The notes beneath the pieces are model-generated. The model was not told where the DNA came from. It did no database searches and worked only from the letters and a program-made list of their open reading frames with translations. Both the position numbers and the translations under genes were made by a program. Positions 1-9,208 of a DNA stretch of 61,202 nt are shown piece by piece. Within the stretch, counting starts at the first letter, position 1, and each line of letters starts with the position of its first letter. Origin of the DNA: Thermogemmatispora sp. (lineage in GTDB: Bacteria; Chloroflexota; Ktedonobacteria; Ktedonobacterales; Ktedonobacteraceae); NCBI RefSeq assembly GCF_019683635.1, contig NZ_JADGIA010000005.1, forward strand, positions 1 through 61,202, read 5' to 3'.

Positions 1-416
1 GCAATGGCCTGGTGAAGAGAGCAGTTCCTCTGCAGGAGATTATAAGGTAAAAATTTCTATATTTCAATTTTCATAGCTATATTGGACATTCCATTATCGG
101 GGAAGCGCTGTTTCCAAAGAGTGAATTTTATCGTCTTAGAGAAAGCTGCTCTGGCGATCTCCGCTTCGGGACGCCGGTACTGACGTTTGGAAAAAGCGAG
201 AGAGAGACGTTTAAACAAAAGAGTGAAATGTCTAAGGGGGAGCCAGGACAACTCGGTAGAGAGCAAGCTCAAGAGAGCAGACTTTGCCTGAAGAGCCGGA
301 CCGGTCAGAGGTGGCAGCGACGCAACAGGCGTTAAGGAAGCGTTTCCCCTACCTTGCTAGCAGTCAGAGCTGGAGCAAGCGTTATCTCATGCTCATAAAG
401 GAGGAAAACAAGCAGG
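1..416. other. Leader region without a clear gene
   Basis: No convincing coding sequence is seen here. Positions 45-95 are AT-rich compared with the rest of the window and hold a TATATT box (78-83), so the region probably carries the promoter of the ABC exporter genes that start at 417. A reverse-strand open frame at 57-272 lacks a ribosome site and any recognisable domain. Confidence 0.4.
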
Positions 417-1184
417 ATGCAAGCACCGCTGCTCGAAGTGCGCCAGCTCAGCCGGCGCTTCGGCACCTTCACCGCCGTCGATAGCGTTTCATTCGCGGTA
501 CCGGCGGGCCAGATTGTCGGCCTCCTTGGCCCCAACGGCGCCGGCAAAACAACCCTGCTCTCGATGCTCGTCGGCTTGCTGCCACCCACTACTGGCACCA
601 TCCTTCTCAATGGCGAAGAGCTTCAGCGCGTGCCCCCGCGCAAGAAGTCCTTCTTTGGCTTTGTCCCCGACTCCCAGGAAGTGATCGATCACCTGACGGG
701 CCTCGAATATCTTCAGTTTCTACGCCGCATCTATCGTCTCTCTGAAGAACAGTGGAGCCTGGTCGGGGAATATCTGGCCCTGCTGCGCCTTGAAGAGAAG
801 GCTCACCATCTCCTGGAGACCTATTCACACGGCCAGCGTAAAAAGCTGCAGATCATTGCCGCTTTGCTCCATCAACCACGTCTGCTCTTGCTCGATGAGC
901 CGCTCTCGGGCCTTGATCCCGAGATCACCATTCTGGTCAAGCGTCTGTTGCGTCGTCTGCGAGAACGCGCAGTAGGCGTGCTGGTCTCCACACATGACCT
1001 GCTCATGGCTCAGGACCTCTGCGATGAGGTGATCCTGCTCCATCGGGGCCGGGTGGTGGCCCAGGGGGCGCCGCAGTCCTTGCTGGAGCACTATGCTGTT
1101 GCCAACCTGGAAGAGGCCTTTCTGCAGGCCCTTGGCCTGGGCCAACAGGATGAGGAGCTTGATCATGTTCTGGCACGTTTCTAG
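417..1184 (+). CDS. ABC transporter ATP-binding protein
   Basis: Single ABC ATPase domain of 255 residues that would power a membrane exporter or similar transporter. Walker A GPNGAGKTT lies at residues 38-46. The signature loop is degenerate (YSHGQRKK near 136, instead of LSGGQ) and is followed by Walker B with LLLLDEP and a switch histidine in STHD. The start is set by a strong AAGGAGG at 399-405, 11-12 bases upstream of the ATG. The next gene overlaps its end by 20 bases and is a large membrane protein, so the two very likely form an ABC-2-like transporter. The substrate cannot be read from sequence. Confidence 0.93.
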   Translation: MQAPLLEVRQLSRRFGTFTAVDSVSFAVPAGQIVGLLGPNGAGKTTLLSMLVGLLPPTTGTILLNGEELQRVPPRKKSFFGFVPDSQEVIDHLTGLEYLQFLRRIYRLSEEQWSLVGEYLALLRLEEKAHHLLETYSHGQRKKLQIIAALLHQPRLLLLDEPLSGLDPEITILVKRLLRRLRERAVGVLVSTHDLLMAQDLCDEVILLHRGRVVAQGAPQSLLEHYAVANLEEAFLQALGLGQQDEELDHVLARF

Positions 1185-2700
1185 GTTAGTGATAACAACC
1201 TGGCGCCATCGCCTGGCCCAGCTGCTGCGCCGCATGCCAGGACTATGGCTGCTCCTCCCTCTCTTGCTGCTGGCACTCCCTTTAACTGGTTTGCTGGCTT
1301 ATGGCTTCTTCCATGAGCTTGGTGAAAGCTTGCTGGTGGGTGATGGCCTGGTGCAGCAACTGAGGCCGCTGGTCATGCTCAGTCTGTGTAATCTCTTCCT
1401 CGTATTCTCCTTTATGATTCTGTCCCTGGTGATCATGCTGTCGCCCGACGATACGCGGCTGAGGCGCATGATGCTGCCGCTACCGCTCTCCTCGCTGCAG
1501 CTGCGTGTTGGTCTTCTGCTGCCCGGTCTGCTGATGCTGATGGTCATCCAGAGTCTGCTCTGGGGACCGGCATGGCTGGCGTTGGTGAACCTGGGTCTGA
1601 TTACGCCTCTACAGCTGGTGCTGGCGCTCGTGCTCGCCCTTCTCTGCTATGATCTCCTGACGCTGGCTTTCCATCAGGCCATGCTCTATGGGGCGCTGCG
1701 CCTCTTCGGTAGAGAGCGTCCTGGCATACGCCTCAGCATACTCGGGCTGGGCCTGGTCGTGGGTCTGGTACTGCTGGATCTGCCCCTGTTCACGTTGACT
1801 TCGGTCCCGCCGGAGGGCCTGCCTGCCTGGACGCTGCTCCTGCCAGTTCGATGGATGGCGCTTGTGCTAGAGCCGCACCCGGAGGCGGTCCTCGCTGGTG
1901 TGGGCCTGCTATTGACGGGGGCGCTGTTGACAGGGGCGCTCTATGGCCTCCTACTGGTGCGCTGTGAGCGGTTAACGACGGGCACGCGAGGCCAGTGGGC
2001 GCCCTTGCGCTGGCTGCCCTTTACCCCACGGCTGTGGTGGGCGTCCTGTGCCTACGAGCTGAAAAGTCTCTGCCGTTATGACTACCTGGTGATCGATAGC
2101 GTGACGGTCTTCGGGATCTGGCTGGCCGCGCTGGTGGGTCTCCTGCTGACGCGCACGGCGAATCCTCTCCTCTTCTTGCTGCTGGCGCAGGTGGCCCCTC
2201 CCGTGTTCTTACCGTTACTGGCTAGCTTGAGCCAGACCTCGTGGGGGCGCGATCGTCAAGCCTATCGTGTGCTGGCAGCGACACCGCTAGAGCTGCACCT
2301 TTTGCTGTCCGCCAAGTTCTGGACTTGCCTGGTGCTCACCTTCGTCCTCTGGTCACTGGCGACGCTGGTGCTGCTGCTGGTAGCCGGGCACCCTGATCTC
2401 ATGCTGCTCTGGCTGCCGCCTGCTCTCTTGCTACCGCCGCTCTGCTTCGTCATGGGAATTCTCTTGCCTTACTCGACTGATGATCCGCTGAGCACGCTGA
2501 CAGTAGGAGCGGTACTTTTACTGATAGATGTGCCCCTCTCAATGTTATATCTCCATATACAGGAGATGTTGCATAGTCTGCCGGGTGGAACCATAGTCCA
2601 GATGCTGATCGAGATCGCCGCTGCCCTGCTTCTGGTGCTGGCGCTCTACAGAGGCAGTCTCTGGCTGGGAACTGCCCGCCTGCGGCAAGAGCGCGGTTGA
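1165..2700 (+). CDS. Polytopic membrane protein, probable ABC transporter permease
   Basis: A very leucine-rich protein of 511 residues with about a dozen predicted membrane segments and no other recognisable domain. The chosen ATG is preceded by AGGAG at 1153-1157 with a 7-base gap. An in-frame ATG at 1093 has no such site and would overlap the ATPase by 92 bases instead of 20. The overlap with the ATPase gene implies translational coupling, and its role is inferred from that: the transmembrane half of an ABC-2-type exporter. The family was not identified with certainty. Confidence 0.8.
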   Translation: MFWHVSRLVITTWRHRLAQLLRRMPGLWLLLPLLLLALPLTGLLAYGFFHELGESLLVGDGLVQQLRPLVMLSLCNLFLVFSFMILSLVIMLSPDDTRLRRMMLPLPLSSLQLRVGLLLPGLLMLMVIQSLLWGPAWLALVNLGLITPLQLVLALVLALLCYDLLTLAFHQAMLYGALRLFGRERPGIRLSILGLGLVVGLVLLDLPLFTLTSVPPEGLPAWTLLLPVRWMALVLEPHPEAVLAGVGLLLTGALLTGALYGLLLVRCERLTTGTRGQWAPLRWLPFTPRLWWASCAYELKSLCRYDYLVIDSVTVFGIWLAALVGLLLTRTANPLLFLLLAQVAPPVFLPLLASLSQTSWGRDRQAYRVLAATPLELHLLLSAKFWTCLVLTFVLWSLATLVLLLVAGHPDLMLLWLPPALLLPPLCFVMGILLPYSTDDPLSTLTVGAVLLLIDVPLSMLYLHIQEMLHSLPGGTIVQMLIEIAAALLLVLALYRGSLWLGTARLRQERG

Positions 2701-2818
2701 AATCCGATGGCCGGAGTACAGGCTCTGGCCAAATCCTCGTGCGGAAGCTGATGAAATTTCTTATAGCTTTGCTGTGCTTGAGCTGGTCCACTGGACTGGC
2801 GCAAAGGAGATACTTGCA

Positions 2819-3127
2819 ATGGTCATCCGGCTTGTCAGGTATTCGCTTGAGTGCCTCCTATTCGGGGTCTTCATGGCCCTGCTCCTGCTGCTCCTGGGAG
2901 TGGGTGGGCTGATCGTCTATGAGATCCTCACGGCCCAGTCGCTACATCTAGCACTCTTCTCGCTGCCGCTTGCAGAGCTGGAGGGAGGCCAATCTTTCCA
3001 GCTGGCGCTGCAGTTGAACAACATCTTACCCCTCGGGATCGTGTTGGCCCTCCTCTGTGCCTGCCTGGCCTGGCTCCTGGGGATCAGGAAGCGGCTTACG
3101 GGAGGCAGCACCAACTCAGATAGCTAG
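2819..3127 (+). CDS. Small membrane protein, unknown function
   Basis: 102 residues with two hydrophobic helices (about 15-40 and 72-92) and a basic C-terminal tail. The ATG is chosen because AAGGAG lies at 2804-2809; an earlier in-frame start at 2774 lacks a site. It follows the ABC permease-like gene by about 120 bases in the same direction, so it could be an accessory part of that transporter. I do not recognise the family. Confidence 0.6.
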   Translation: MVIRLVRYSLECLLFGVFMALLLLLLGVGGLIVYEILTAQSLHLALFSLPLAELEGGQSFQLALQLNNILPLGIVLALLCACLAWLLGIRKRLTGGSTNSDS

Positions 3128-3166
3128 TTGCTCGCACCTTCGTGGTGGTCCTCTTGCGTTCTCCCG

Positions 3167-3195
3167 GCTGCAGTACGGGCTAACTGTACTGCAGC
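3167..3195 (+). terminator. Perfect 10-bp hairpin after the ABC cluster
   Basis: GCTGCAGTAC at 3167-3176 pairs perfectly with 3186-3195 around a 9-base loop. A second hairpin follows at 3215-3234 (CTGGGCTT / AAGCCCAG, 4-base loop). Neither is followed by a T-run, so this is either a T-poor terminator or an mRNA-stabilising structure at the end of the cluster. Confidence 0.45.
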
Positions 3196-3272
3196 TTCCG
3201 CTGCGAGGGCTGGACTGGGCTTTGAGAAGCCCAGCCGAGACCGGGCCTCATCTTACTCCAATCCATTGCCCA

Positions 3273-3302
3273 TTGCATCAACATGAGACGATAGTATACA
3301 AT
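3273..3302 (+). promoter_or_regulatory. Predicted promoter of the SMP-30-like gene
   Basis: TTGCAT (3273-3278), an 18-base spacer, then TACAAT (3297-3302). The leader to the ATG at 3450 would be about 140 bases. Pattern match only. Confidence 0.45.
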
Positions 3303-3449
3303 CTGTCACAGAATGAAGCCGTGGCCCCTCTTCATCAGTTACTGCCTCTGAGGCCAGCAAGGGCGCCATGACCAGGGCCGTCATCTGTGGCGATAAATGA
3401 CTGGCCCAGGCAGTAGGACCCTCTTCAAAGAAGAAAGGGAGTAAGCATC

Positions 3450-4427
3450 ATGAGCGACAGCCATCCTCCTATCAAGGAATTTCGCCTTGAACTGAGCGCT
3501 CTCACCTACACCGGTCACGATCTTGTTCGCCCCGAGTCGATCATCGCCCAGCCGGACGGCACCCTCTGGACCTCGGACGGGCGCGGCGGTGTCATGCGCA
3601 TTGCTCCCGATGGCAGCCAGCAATTCTTCGGCGGGCTGGGAGGTGAGCCGAATGGTCTGGCGATGGCCCGCGATGGCTCACTCTACATCGCCAATATCGG
3701 CAACGGTCGCATCCAGCGCCTCTATCCCGATGGTCACAGCGAGGATGTCCTGACCGAGATCGATGGGGTGCCCACCACCTGCGCCAACTACGTCTTCATC
3801 GATAGCAAAGATCGCCTCTGGCTGGCCTTCTCGACGCGGGAACAGCAGTGGTGGCCCGCCGCAGCACAGCCGCGCCCCGATGGCTATATTGTGCTGCTAG
3901 ATGAGAAGGGACCCCGTATCGTCTACGATGGCATCTATTTCACCAACGAGATCCGTCTCGACGCCAAAGAGGAGTTTCTCTATGTTGCCGAGACCATGAA
4001 GAACCGCATCCTGCGCTTCCGCGTTCAGCCCGATGGTAGCCTGACCGACAAGGAGGTCTTTGGCCCCGATGGCCTCGGCGTGGGGGCCGTGGTCGATGGC
4101 TTTGCCTTTGATGCCGAGGGCAACGTCTGGGTGACGACCCCGCTGCGCAACGGCCTGGGCATTATCACCACCGACGGCGACTATCACGTTGTCTTTGAGG
4201 AGGCTAACGAAGAGGTCCTCTCGACGTTCGAAGAGAAAGTGGCCAGCGGTACAGCCACCCCTGCCGACATGGCCGCCTGCGCCGGGCAGACGCTGCAGTC
4301 GCTGACCAGCATCACCTTTGGAGGGCCTGACCTGCGGACCGTCTACATAGGCTCGCTAGTGATGTCGCGCCTGCCCACCTTCCGCTCACCCGTACCTGGA
4401 CTGCCGATGCGCCATTGGACAAGCTAA
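3450..4427 (+). CDS. SMP-30/gluconolactonase/LRE-like beta-propeller protein
   Basis: 325 residues with repeated beta-propeller blades of the type D-G-x-L-W/Y-x-x-D/N (for example PDGTLWTSDG near 35-45 and DGSLYIANIG near 75). This is the pattern of the SMP-30/gluconolaconase family, whose members hydrolyse sugar lactones and other cyclic esters with a bound divalent metal. No signal peptide is visible, so a cytosolic enzyme is likely. A GGGAG site sits just upstream of the ATG. It is flanked by its own promoter and faces uvrA, so it is probably monocistronic. The natural substrate is unknown. Confidence 0.82.
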   Translation: MSDSHPPIKEFRLELSALTYTGHDLVRPESIIAQPDGTLWTSDGRGGVMRIAPDGSQQFFGGLGGEPNGLAMARDGSLYIANIGNGRIQRLYPDGHSEDVLTEIDGVPTTCANYVFIDSKDRLWLAFSTREQQWWPAAAQPRPDGYIVLLDEKGPRIVYDGIYFTNEIRLDAKEEFLYVAETMKNRILRFRVQPDGSLTDKEVFGPDGLGVGAVVDGFAFDAEGNVWVTTPLRNGLGIITTDGDYHVVFEEANEEVLSTFEEKVASGTATPADMAACAGQTLQSLTSITFGGPDLRTVYIGSLVMSRLPTFRSPVPGLPMRHWTS

Positions 4428-4482
4428 CGGCACATACCTGCGCGCTGGCTAAGGTGACGGCTCGACCGCTCCCCGCTACAGA

Positions 4483-4502
4483 GCTGGCTGCCTGGAGCCA
4501 GC
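4483..4502. terminator. Hairpin between convergent SMP-30-like gene and uvrA
   Basis: GCTGGCT (4483-4489) and AGCCAGC (4496-4502) form a 7-bp stem with a 6-base loop in the gap between two convergent genes. There is no T-run on either side, so termination function is tentative. Confidence 0.3.
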
Positions 4503-4558
4503 GCTGAGCGAAACAGAGAGAGCGTAGCGTGAGAGCCGGGAGAGGTGTGAGTGGTTGC

Positions 4559-7500
4559 TTAGACACTGGCCTCCCGGCCCTCGCGGGCAAAGATTTCTTT
4601 GAGGAACTGGCCGGTGTAAGAGCGCTCCTGCATGGCCACCTCCTCGGGCGTTCCCTCGGCGATTACCTCACCTCCGGCCTCGCCGCCCTCTGGTCCCAGA
4701 TCGATGATCCAGTCCGCACATTTAATCACGTCGAGGTTGTGCTCGATCACCAGTACTGTATTGCCGGCGTCCACCAGGCGCTGGAGGACATTCAGCAGAC
4801 GCTCGATATCGGCGAAGTGCAGGCCAGTCGTTGGTTCATCCAGTAGATAGAGGGTCCGGCCCGTAGCGCGGCGCGACAGCTCCGTCGCCAGCTTCACGCG
4901 CTGGGCCTCGCCGCCGGAGAGGGTCGTCGCTGGCTGACCCAGGCGGATATAGCCCAGACCAACATCGTAGAGCGTCTTTAGCTTGCTGTAGACCGTCGGC
5001 ACGTGCTCGAAGAAGTGCATGGCGTCCTCGACGGTCATATCCAGCACTTCGGCGATGTTCTTCCCCTTATAGCGGATCTCCAGCGCCTCGCGATTATAGC
5101 GCTTCCCCTGACAGACCTCGCAGGGCACATAGACATCGGGCAAGAAGTTCATCTCGATGCGCACAATGCCCTCGCCCTTGCAGGCCTCGCAGCGTCCCCC
5201 CTTGACGTTGAAGGAGAAACGACCCGGCTGGTAACCGCGCAGACGCGCCTCGGGTACCTGGGCGAACAGATCACGGATGCCCGTAAAAGCATTCGTATAG
5301 GTTGCCGGATTCGAGCGCGGTGTGCGTCCGATCGGCGACTGATCGATGTCGATCACCTTGTCCAGGTATTCGATGCCCTCGATACGATCGTGGGCCCCCG
5401 GCTTCTCGTGGGCCCGGTTGAGCGCCTGCGCCAGTTTACGATAAAGAATATCGATCATCAGCGAGCTTTTGCCGGAGCCGGAGACGCCGGTAATGGCTAC
5501 CAGCTTGCCCAGCGGGATGCGCACTGTAATATTCTTCAGGTTATTTTCGCGAGCGCCCACAATGGTCAGAAAGTGGCCATTGCCAGGCCGCCGTTGGGTG
5601 GGAGTGGCGATGCGGCGCCGGCCCGAGAGGTAGGCGCCTGTCAACGATTGCGGATGAGCGGCCACCTCGTCGAAAGTGCCTGCTGCCACAACCTGGCCAC
5701 CGTGTTCGCCCGCGCCTGGGCCGATGTCGATAATGTAGTCGGCGGCGCGCATCGTATCCTCATCGTGCTCAATGACCAGCACCGTGTTGCCCAGATCGCG
5801 CAGGCGTAAAAGCGTCTGGATCAGACGATGGTTATCGCGCTGATGGAGACCGATGCTTGGCTCATCCAGGATATAGAGCACACCCATCAGCCCTGAACCG
5901 ATCTGGGTCGCCAGGCGGATACGCTGGGCCTCGCCGCCCGAGAGGCTCATCGCTGTGCGGTCCAGAGTCAAGTAGTCCAGGCCCACGTCGACTAAAAACT
6001 GCAGGCGCGCGCGGATCTCCTTGAGGATCTGACGGGCGATCAACCGTTCGCGCTCGCTCAAGCGCACCTTGACCAGCGGCTCATTGGGAGGGATCGGGGC
6101 CAGTGGATCTGGCGCGCGCGGCTCGCCGTCCTCGCTGTGACCGCCAGTCAACGGCTGTACCCCCAGGGAAGGGGCCGGACCGGCATCCAGCTCCAGGAAG
6201 AAGCGCTGAGCCTGCTTCACCGAGAGGCGCGTCACCTGCACAATATTGCGCCCGCCGACCGTCACCGCCAGTGCCTCCGGCTTCAGACGGGCTCCCCGGC
6301 ACTCGGGGCAGAGCCGCGTCGACATATACGATTCGATCTCCTCGCGGATCAGCTCGCTCTCCGTCTGACGATAGCGGCGCTCCAGCGTGGGGATCACCCC
6401 CTCAAAGGTCACCGTATACGAGCGCGTCTGGCCGTGCTGGGGCGTATAGCGAATCGTCAGAGGCTCCTGGGTACCGTAGAGGATCAATTGCTGCTGCTCG
6501 GGCGGTAGCTCGCGCCAGGGGCAATCGAGATCGATCTGAAAGCGCTTCGCCAGCGCCTCCAGCTTGGCCGACTCCCATTGGCTACCATTGATCATCTTGC
6601 TCCAGAGGGCAATGGCGCCCTCGTGGATTGTCAGGTCGGGATTCGTCACCAACAGCTCGGCGTCCAGCTCGCGCTGTGTTCCAAGGCCCGTGCAGGCCGG
6701 GCAGGCGCCGTGCGGGCTGTTGAAGCTGAAGGTGCGCGGCTCGATCTCTGGCAGGCTGATACCGCAGTAGACGCAGGCGAAGCGCTCTGAGAAAAGCACC
6801 TCCTCACCGCCGACAATGGAGACCAGGGCCACGCCGTTGCCCAGCTTGAGGGTGGTCTCCAACGAATCGGTCAGGCGCTGGCGGAAAGCCGCATCCACCT
6901 CATCCTGCTCGGCCAGGGGCGCCGCCTCCTCTTCTGCGGGAGCCGTTGCCTGCGCAGAGCCTGGCCCGCCCTCCTTGCCATCCTGGTCTACAGGGGAGCG
7001 CGAAGGCAAGGCATAGGGGACCGCTTCCTCAGCCACGCGACGCAGCGCTGGCCGCTCGCTTGTTGAAGGAGCCAGGAGCGCCTCCGACTGGCTATCTGTC
7101 TGACTGGAGGTCAGCAGGCTCGGGGCGGGGCGTCGTCCCGCCTTGCGAATTACCAGGCGATCGACCACCACCTCGATCGTGTGCTTCTTCTGCTTATCTA
7201 GCTCGATGTTCTCGCTTAGATCATAGATAGTGCCATCGACGCGGACGCGCACGTAGCCCGAGCGGCGCATCTCTTCGAAGATATGCTTATACTCGCCCTT
7301 GCGTCCCTGCACCAGCGGGGCCAGCAACATGATGCGCGCCCCGTCGGGCAGCTGCAAGATCGCGTCAACAATCTGCTGGACGGTCTGGCGGCTCACCTCG
7401 CGCCCGCAGCGCGGGCAATGAGGATGCCCGACGCGGGCATAGAGCAGGCGCAGATAGTCATAGATCTCCGTCACCGTGCCGACCGTCGACCGTGGGTTGT

Positions 7501-7774
7501 GGGTTGCCCCCTTCTGATCGATTGAGATCGCGGGTGACAGCCCATCAATGTGGTCGACATCGGGCTTATCCATCTTATCGAGGAACTGGCGAGCATAGGC
7601 CGAGAGCGACTCGACATAGCGGCGCTGGCCCTCGGCAAAGATGGTATCGAAAGCCAGGCTGCTCTTGCCGGAGCCTGACAACCCAGTGATGACCACCAGC
7701 TTGTCGCGAGGAATAGTGAGATCGATATTCTTCAGATTGTGTTCTCGTGCGCCACGGATAACAATCTTATCCAC
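4559..7774 (-). CDS. uvrA: Excinuclease ABC subunit A
   Basis: UvrA is the damage-recognition ATPase of nucleotide excision repair; it loads UvrB onto DNA. Both ABC modules are complete: Walker [10 protein letters not shown] at residues 31-39 and GVSGSGKSS in the second half, two LSGGEAQR signatures, and ILDEPSIGL / LLDEPTTGL. Cys-x2-Cys pairs of the zinc modules are present (CPRC, CVYC/CPAC, CEAC/CEVC). The chosen GTG start gives the usual N-terminus [16 protein letters not shown] and has GGGGA 8 bases upstream; TTG codons at 7789 and 7885 are possible but less family-like. At about 1071 residues it is longer than the usual 940-960 because of low-complexity insertions near residues 209-297 and 528-566. 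Confidence 0.96.
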   Translation of the reverse strand: MDKIVIRGAREHNLKNIDLTIPRDKLVVITGLSGSGKSSLAFDTIFAEGQRRYVESLSAYARQFLDKMDKPDVDHIDGLSPAISIDQKGATHNPRSTVGTVTEIYDYLRLLYARVGHPHCPRCGREVSRQTVQQIVDAILQLPDGARIMLLAPLVQGRKGEYKHIFEEMRRSGYVRVRVDGTIYDLSENIELDKQKKHTIEVVVDRLVIRKAGRRPAPSLLTSSQTDSQSEALLAPSTSERPALRRVAEEAVPYALPSRSPVDQDGKEGGPGSAQATAPAEEEAAPLAEQDEVDAAFRQRLTDSLETTLKLGNGVALVSIVGGEEVLFSERFACVYCGISLPEIEPRTFSFNSPHGACPACTGLGTQRELDAELLVTNPDLTIHEGAIALWSKMINGSQWESAKLEALAKRFQIDLDCPWRELPPEQQQLILYGTQEPLTIRYTPQHGQTRSYTVTFEGVIPTLERRYRQTESELIREEIESYMSTRLCPECRGARLKPEALAVTVGGRNIVQVTRLSVKQAQRFFLELDAGPAPSLGVQPLTGGHSEDGEPRAPDPLAPIPPNEPLVKVRLSERERLIARQILKEIRARLQFLVDVGLDYLTLDRTAMSLSGGEAQRIRLATQIGSGLMGVLYILDEPSIGLHQRDNHRLIQTLLRLRDLGNTVLVIEHDEDTMRAADYIIDIGPGAGEHGGQVVAAGTFDEVAAHPQSLTGAYLSGRRRIATPTQRRPGNGHFLTIVGARENNLKNITVRIPLGKLVAITGVSGSGKSSLMIDILYRKLAQALNRAHEKPGAHDRIEGIEYLDKVIDIDQSPIGRTPRSNPATYTNAFTGIRDLFAQVPEARLRGYQPGRFSFNVKGGRCEACKGEGIVRIEMNFLPDVYVPCEVCQGKRYNREALEIRYKGKNIAEVLDMTVEDAMHFFEHVPTVYSKLKTLYDVGLGYIRLGQPATTLSGGEAQRVKLATELSRRATGRTLYLLDEPTTGLHFADIERLLNVLQRLVDAGNTVLVIEHNLDVIKCADWIIDLGPEGGEAGGEVIAEGTPEEVAMQERSYTGQFLKEIFAREGREASV

Positions 7775-7978
7775 TGTTGCGATCCCCAAGCTTCTCTTTT
7801 CTTTTCTTTTCTCTGTGTTGTCTCTTTGGATGTAAAGTTGCCTGACTGTATCTTCAACAGATCGACTGCGCTGCGGTTGGCTCAAGAAGTCCTGTCCTGG
7901 GGAATGAGGTCCTGGTCCTGGGCAGGCGGGCGGGGGCTACGAGCCATTGGACTAAGACAAACGTTCCATATTGCTATC

Positions 7979-8007
7979 AGGGTACAACACAGGACCTGCT
8001 GCGTCAA
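7979..8007 (-). promoter_or_regulatory. Predicted uvrA promoter
   Basis: On the reverse strand TTGACG (8007-8002), a 17-base spacer and TACCCT (7984-7979). Just downstream, 7955-7966 contains AGAC-AAAC-GTTC, a partial match to the GAAC-N4-GTTC type of SOS box. One half-site is perfect and the other is not. Confidence 0.4.
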
Positions 8008-8156
8008 GTCAGAAGGACCTGATCGTTTTTCGTCAGGGCGGCCTGGAAGCGGTCTGGCTCACGGCCCAGTTTTCTTCTTGGGCAGCCATTGATGACATGG
8101 TGTGAGGCCGTGGGTGGTAGCCAGAAATTCTCTTCTGCAGGCTGGCCAGGATATGC

Positions 8157-8179
8157 TATAATAACGCCCGTTGCGCAAC
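8157..8179 (+). promoter_or_regulatory. Consensus -10 box followed by a perfect palindrome
   Basis: TATAAT at 8157-8162 is followed at 8170-8179 by the perfect 10-bp palindrome GTTGCGCAAC, at about the expected transcription start. The -35 region is weak (TCTGCA at 8134-8139). A repressor site here would control the lipoprotein gene starting at 8275. Confidence 0.4.
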
Positions 8180-8274
8180 CTGTCGCACAAGCCAGCTTCT
8201 TCGAGATGCAGCGCTTCGATGCGCTGAAAACGCAGAGAAGCGGCGGTGATTTCTATGAGGAATGGGGGTGTGCT

Positions 8275-8958
8275 ATGTCTCGACCCGCCTGCTCCGCCTG
8301 TCGACGACGACTCATTCGCGGCCACGCCAGCCATGTGCCTCTCTCTCTTCTCATCTCCCTGGTAGCCCTTGCTATGATAGTAGTCGCCTGTGGAGGAGGG
8401 AGCAATAGCTCCGCTGCCGCCACACCGGGTGCAGGGGCGCGGGCCAGCGCCAGCCCGACTGCTGGTCTGATCACGGTGCCTGGAGGGGTGCAACTCAGGC
8501 TCTACCAGGGCGACGGCTTCAGCATCGGCTATCTACCAGAGTGGCAGGTCAGTCCCGCTGGCAGCAGTGTTGAATTCAGCCACGAGGCCGACAGCGCAAC
8601 ACTTTCAGTGCAGGTCGTTCCCAATCCCAATGCAGCCACCTCGCCAGAAGAGACCGTCAGCGTGAGCCTGGACACCTTTGAGAAAAGCGGCCTCTACAAG
8701 AACTTCAAGAGGGTGAGCCTGGCACCCACTGCTACTGTCGGAGGCCAGACCTGGCAGCAGCAGGGAGCCACGGGCGATGTCCAGATCCTGGGGCAGCAGA
8801 TCCGCATGGAGATTGTTTTGCTGGCAACCAACCATCCCGCTCATGCAGCGCAGACCAGGCTCTTCAGCATCTACATTGTCGTGCCAGAGGCGCGCTATCA
8901 ACAGCTCTCTCGGAGCGCATTTATCCCAATGCTCCAATCTTTTCACTTCCTCAACTAA
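8275..8958 (+). CDS. Secreted lipoprotein, unknown function
   Basis: 227 residues with a basic N-terminus, a hydrophobic segment and a lipobox VVAC ending at Cys39, followed by a Gly/Ser/Ala-rich linker. The remaining ~170 residues look like a soluble extracytoplasmic domain (contains LRLYQGDGFSIGYLPEW), similar in style to the PsbP-like or DUF1795-like lipoproteins, but I cannot name the family firmly. The ATG is preceded by GAGGA at 8256-8260 and by a G-run. An earlier in-frame start at 8089 would put the signal peptide far inside the protein. It lies upstream of signal peptidase I in the same direction. Confidence 0.72.
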   Translation: MSRPACSACRRRLIRGHASHVPLSLLISLVALAMIVVACGGGSNSSAAATPGAGARASASPTAGLITVPGGVQLRLYQGDGFSIGYLPEWQVSPAGSSVEFSHEADSATLSVQVVPNPNAATSPEETVSVSLDTFEKSGLYKNFKRVSLAPTATVGGQTWQQQGATGDVQILGQQIRMEIVLLATNHPAHAAQTRLFSIYIVVPEARYQQLSRSAFIPMLQSFHFLN

Positions 8959-9104
8959 AGGACCAACCAGCGTTGGGCCGCTCTGGCCTGCTGCCTGCCA
9001 GGCACAGCGGTGATCTCTCTGTCCAGGGGCATAGCCCGAAAGGAGGAGGGAAGATGATCAGGAGCAGAGTCGGGCGGGAGAGCCTGTCACGGCCTCTCAC
9101 CTTG

Positions 9105-9120
9105 CGGGAGGGCGCTCCCG
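9105..9120 (+). terminator. Short GC hairpin upstream of signal peptidase
   Basis: CGGGAG (9105-9110) and CTCCCG (9115-9120) form a 6-bp stem with loop GGCG between the lipoprotein and lepB genes. No T-run follows. A TATAAT box lies at 9149-9154, so lepB probably has its own promoter. Confidence 0.35.
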
Positions 9121-9208
9121 TACTCTAGAGTTGGCCATCACGGTGCCTTATAATAGTACTGGCTGAAATACCCTGAGCACACTGGCGTGTCTAGCGCCGG
9201 GAGTTCGC

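Noticed and set aside
57..272. Reverse-strand 71-aa open frame at the left end
   Set aside because: There is no ribosome site and no recognisable domain; it sits in the AT-rich promoter region of the ABC genes.
5003..5809. 268-aa open frame on the strand opposite uvrA
   Set aside because: It is the mirror of a strongly conserved gene in GC-rich sequence; it has no ribosome site and its translation has no known domain.
7955..7966. SOS box (LexA site) before uvrA
   Set aside because: One half-site GTTC is perfect but the other is AGAC instead of GAAC; it is not good enough to claim regulation by LexA.
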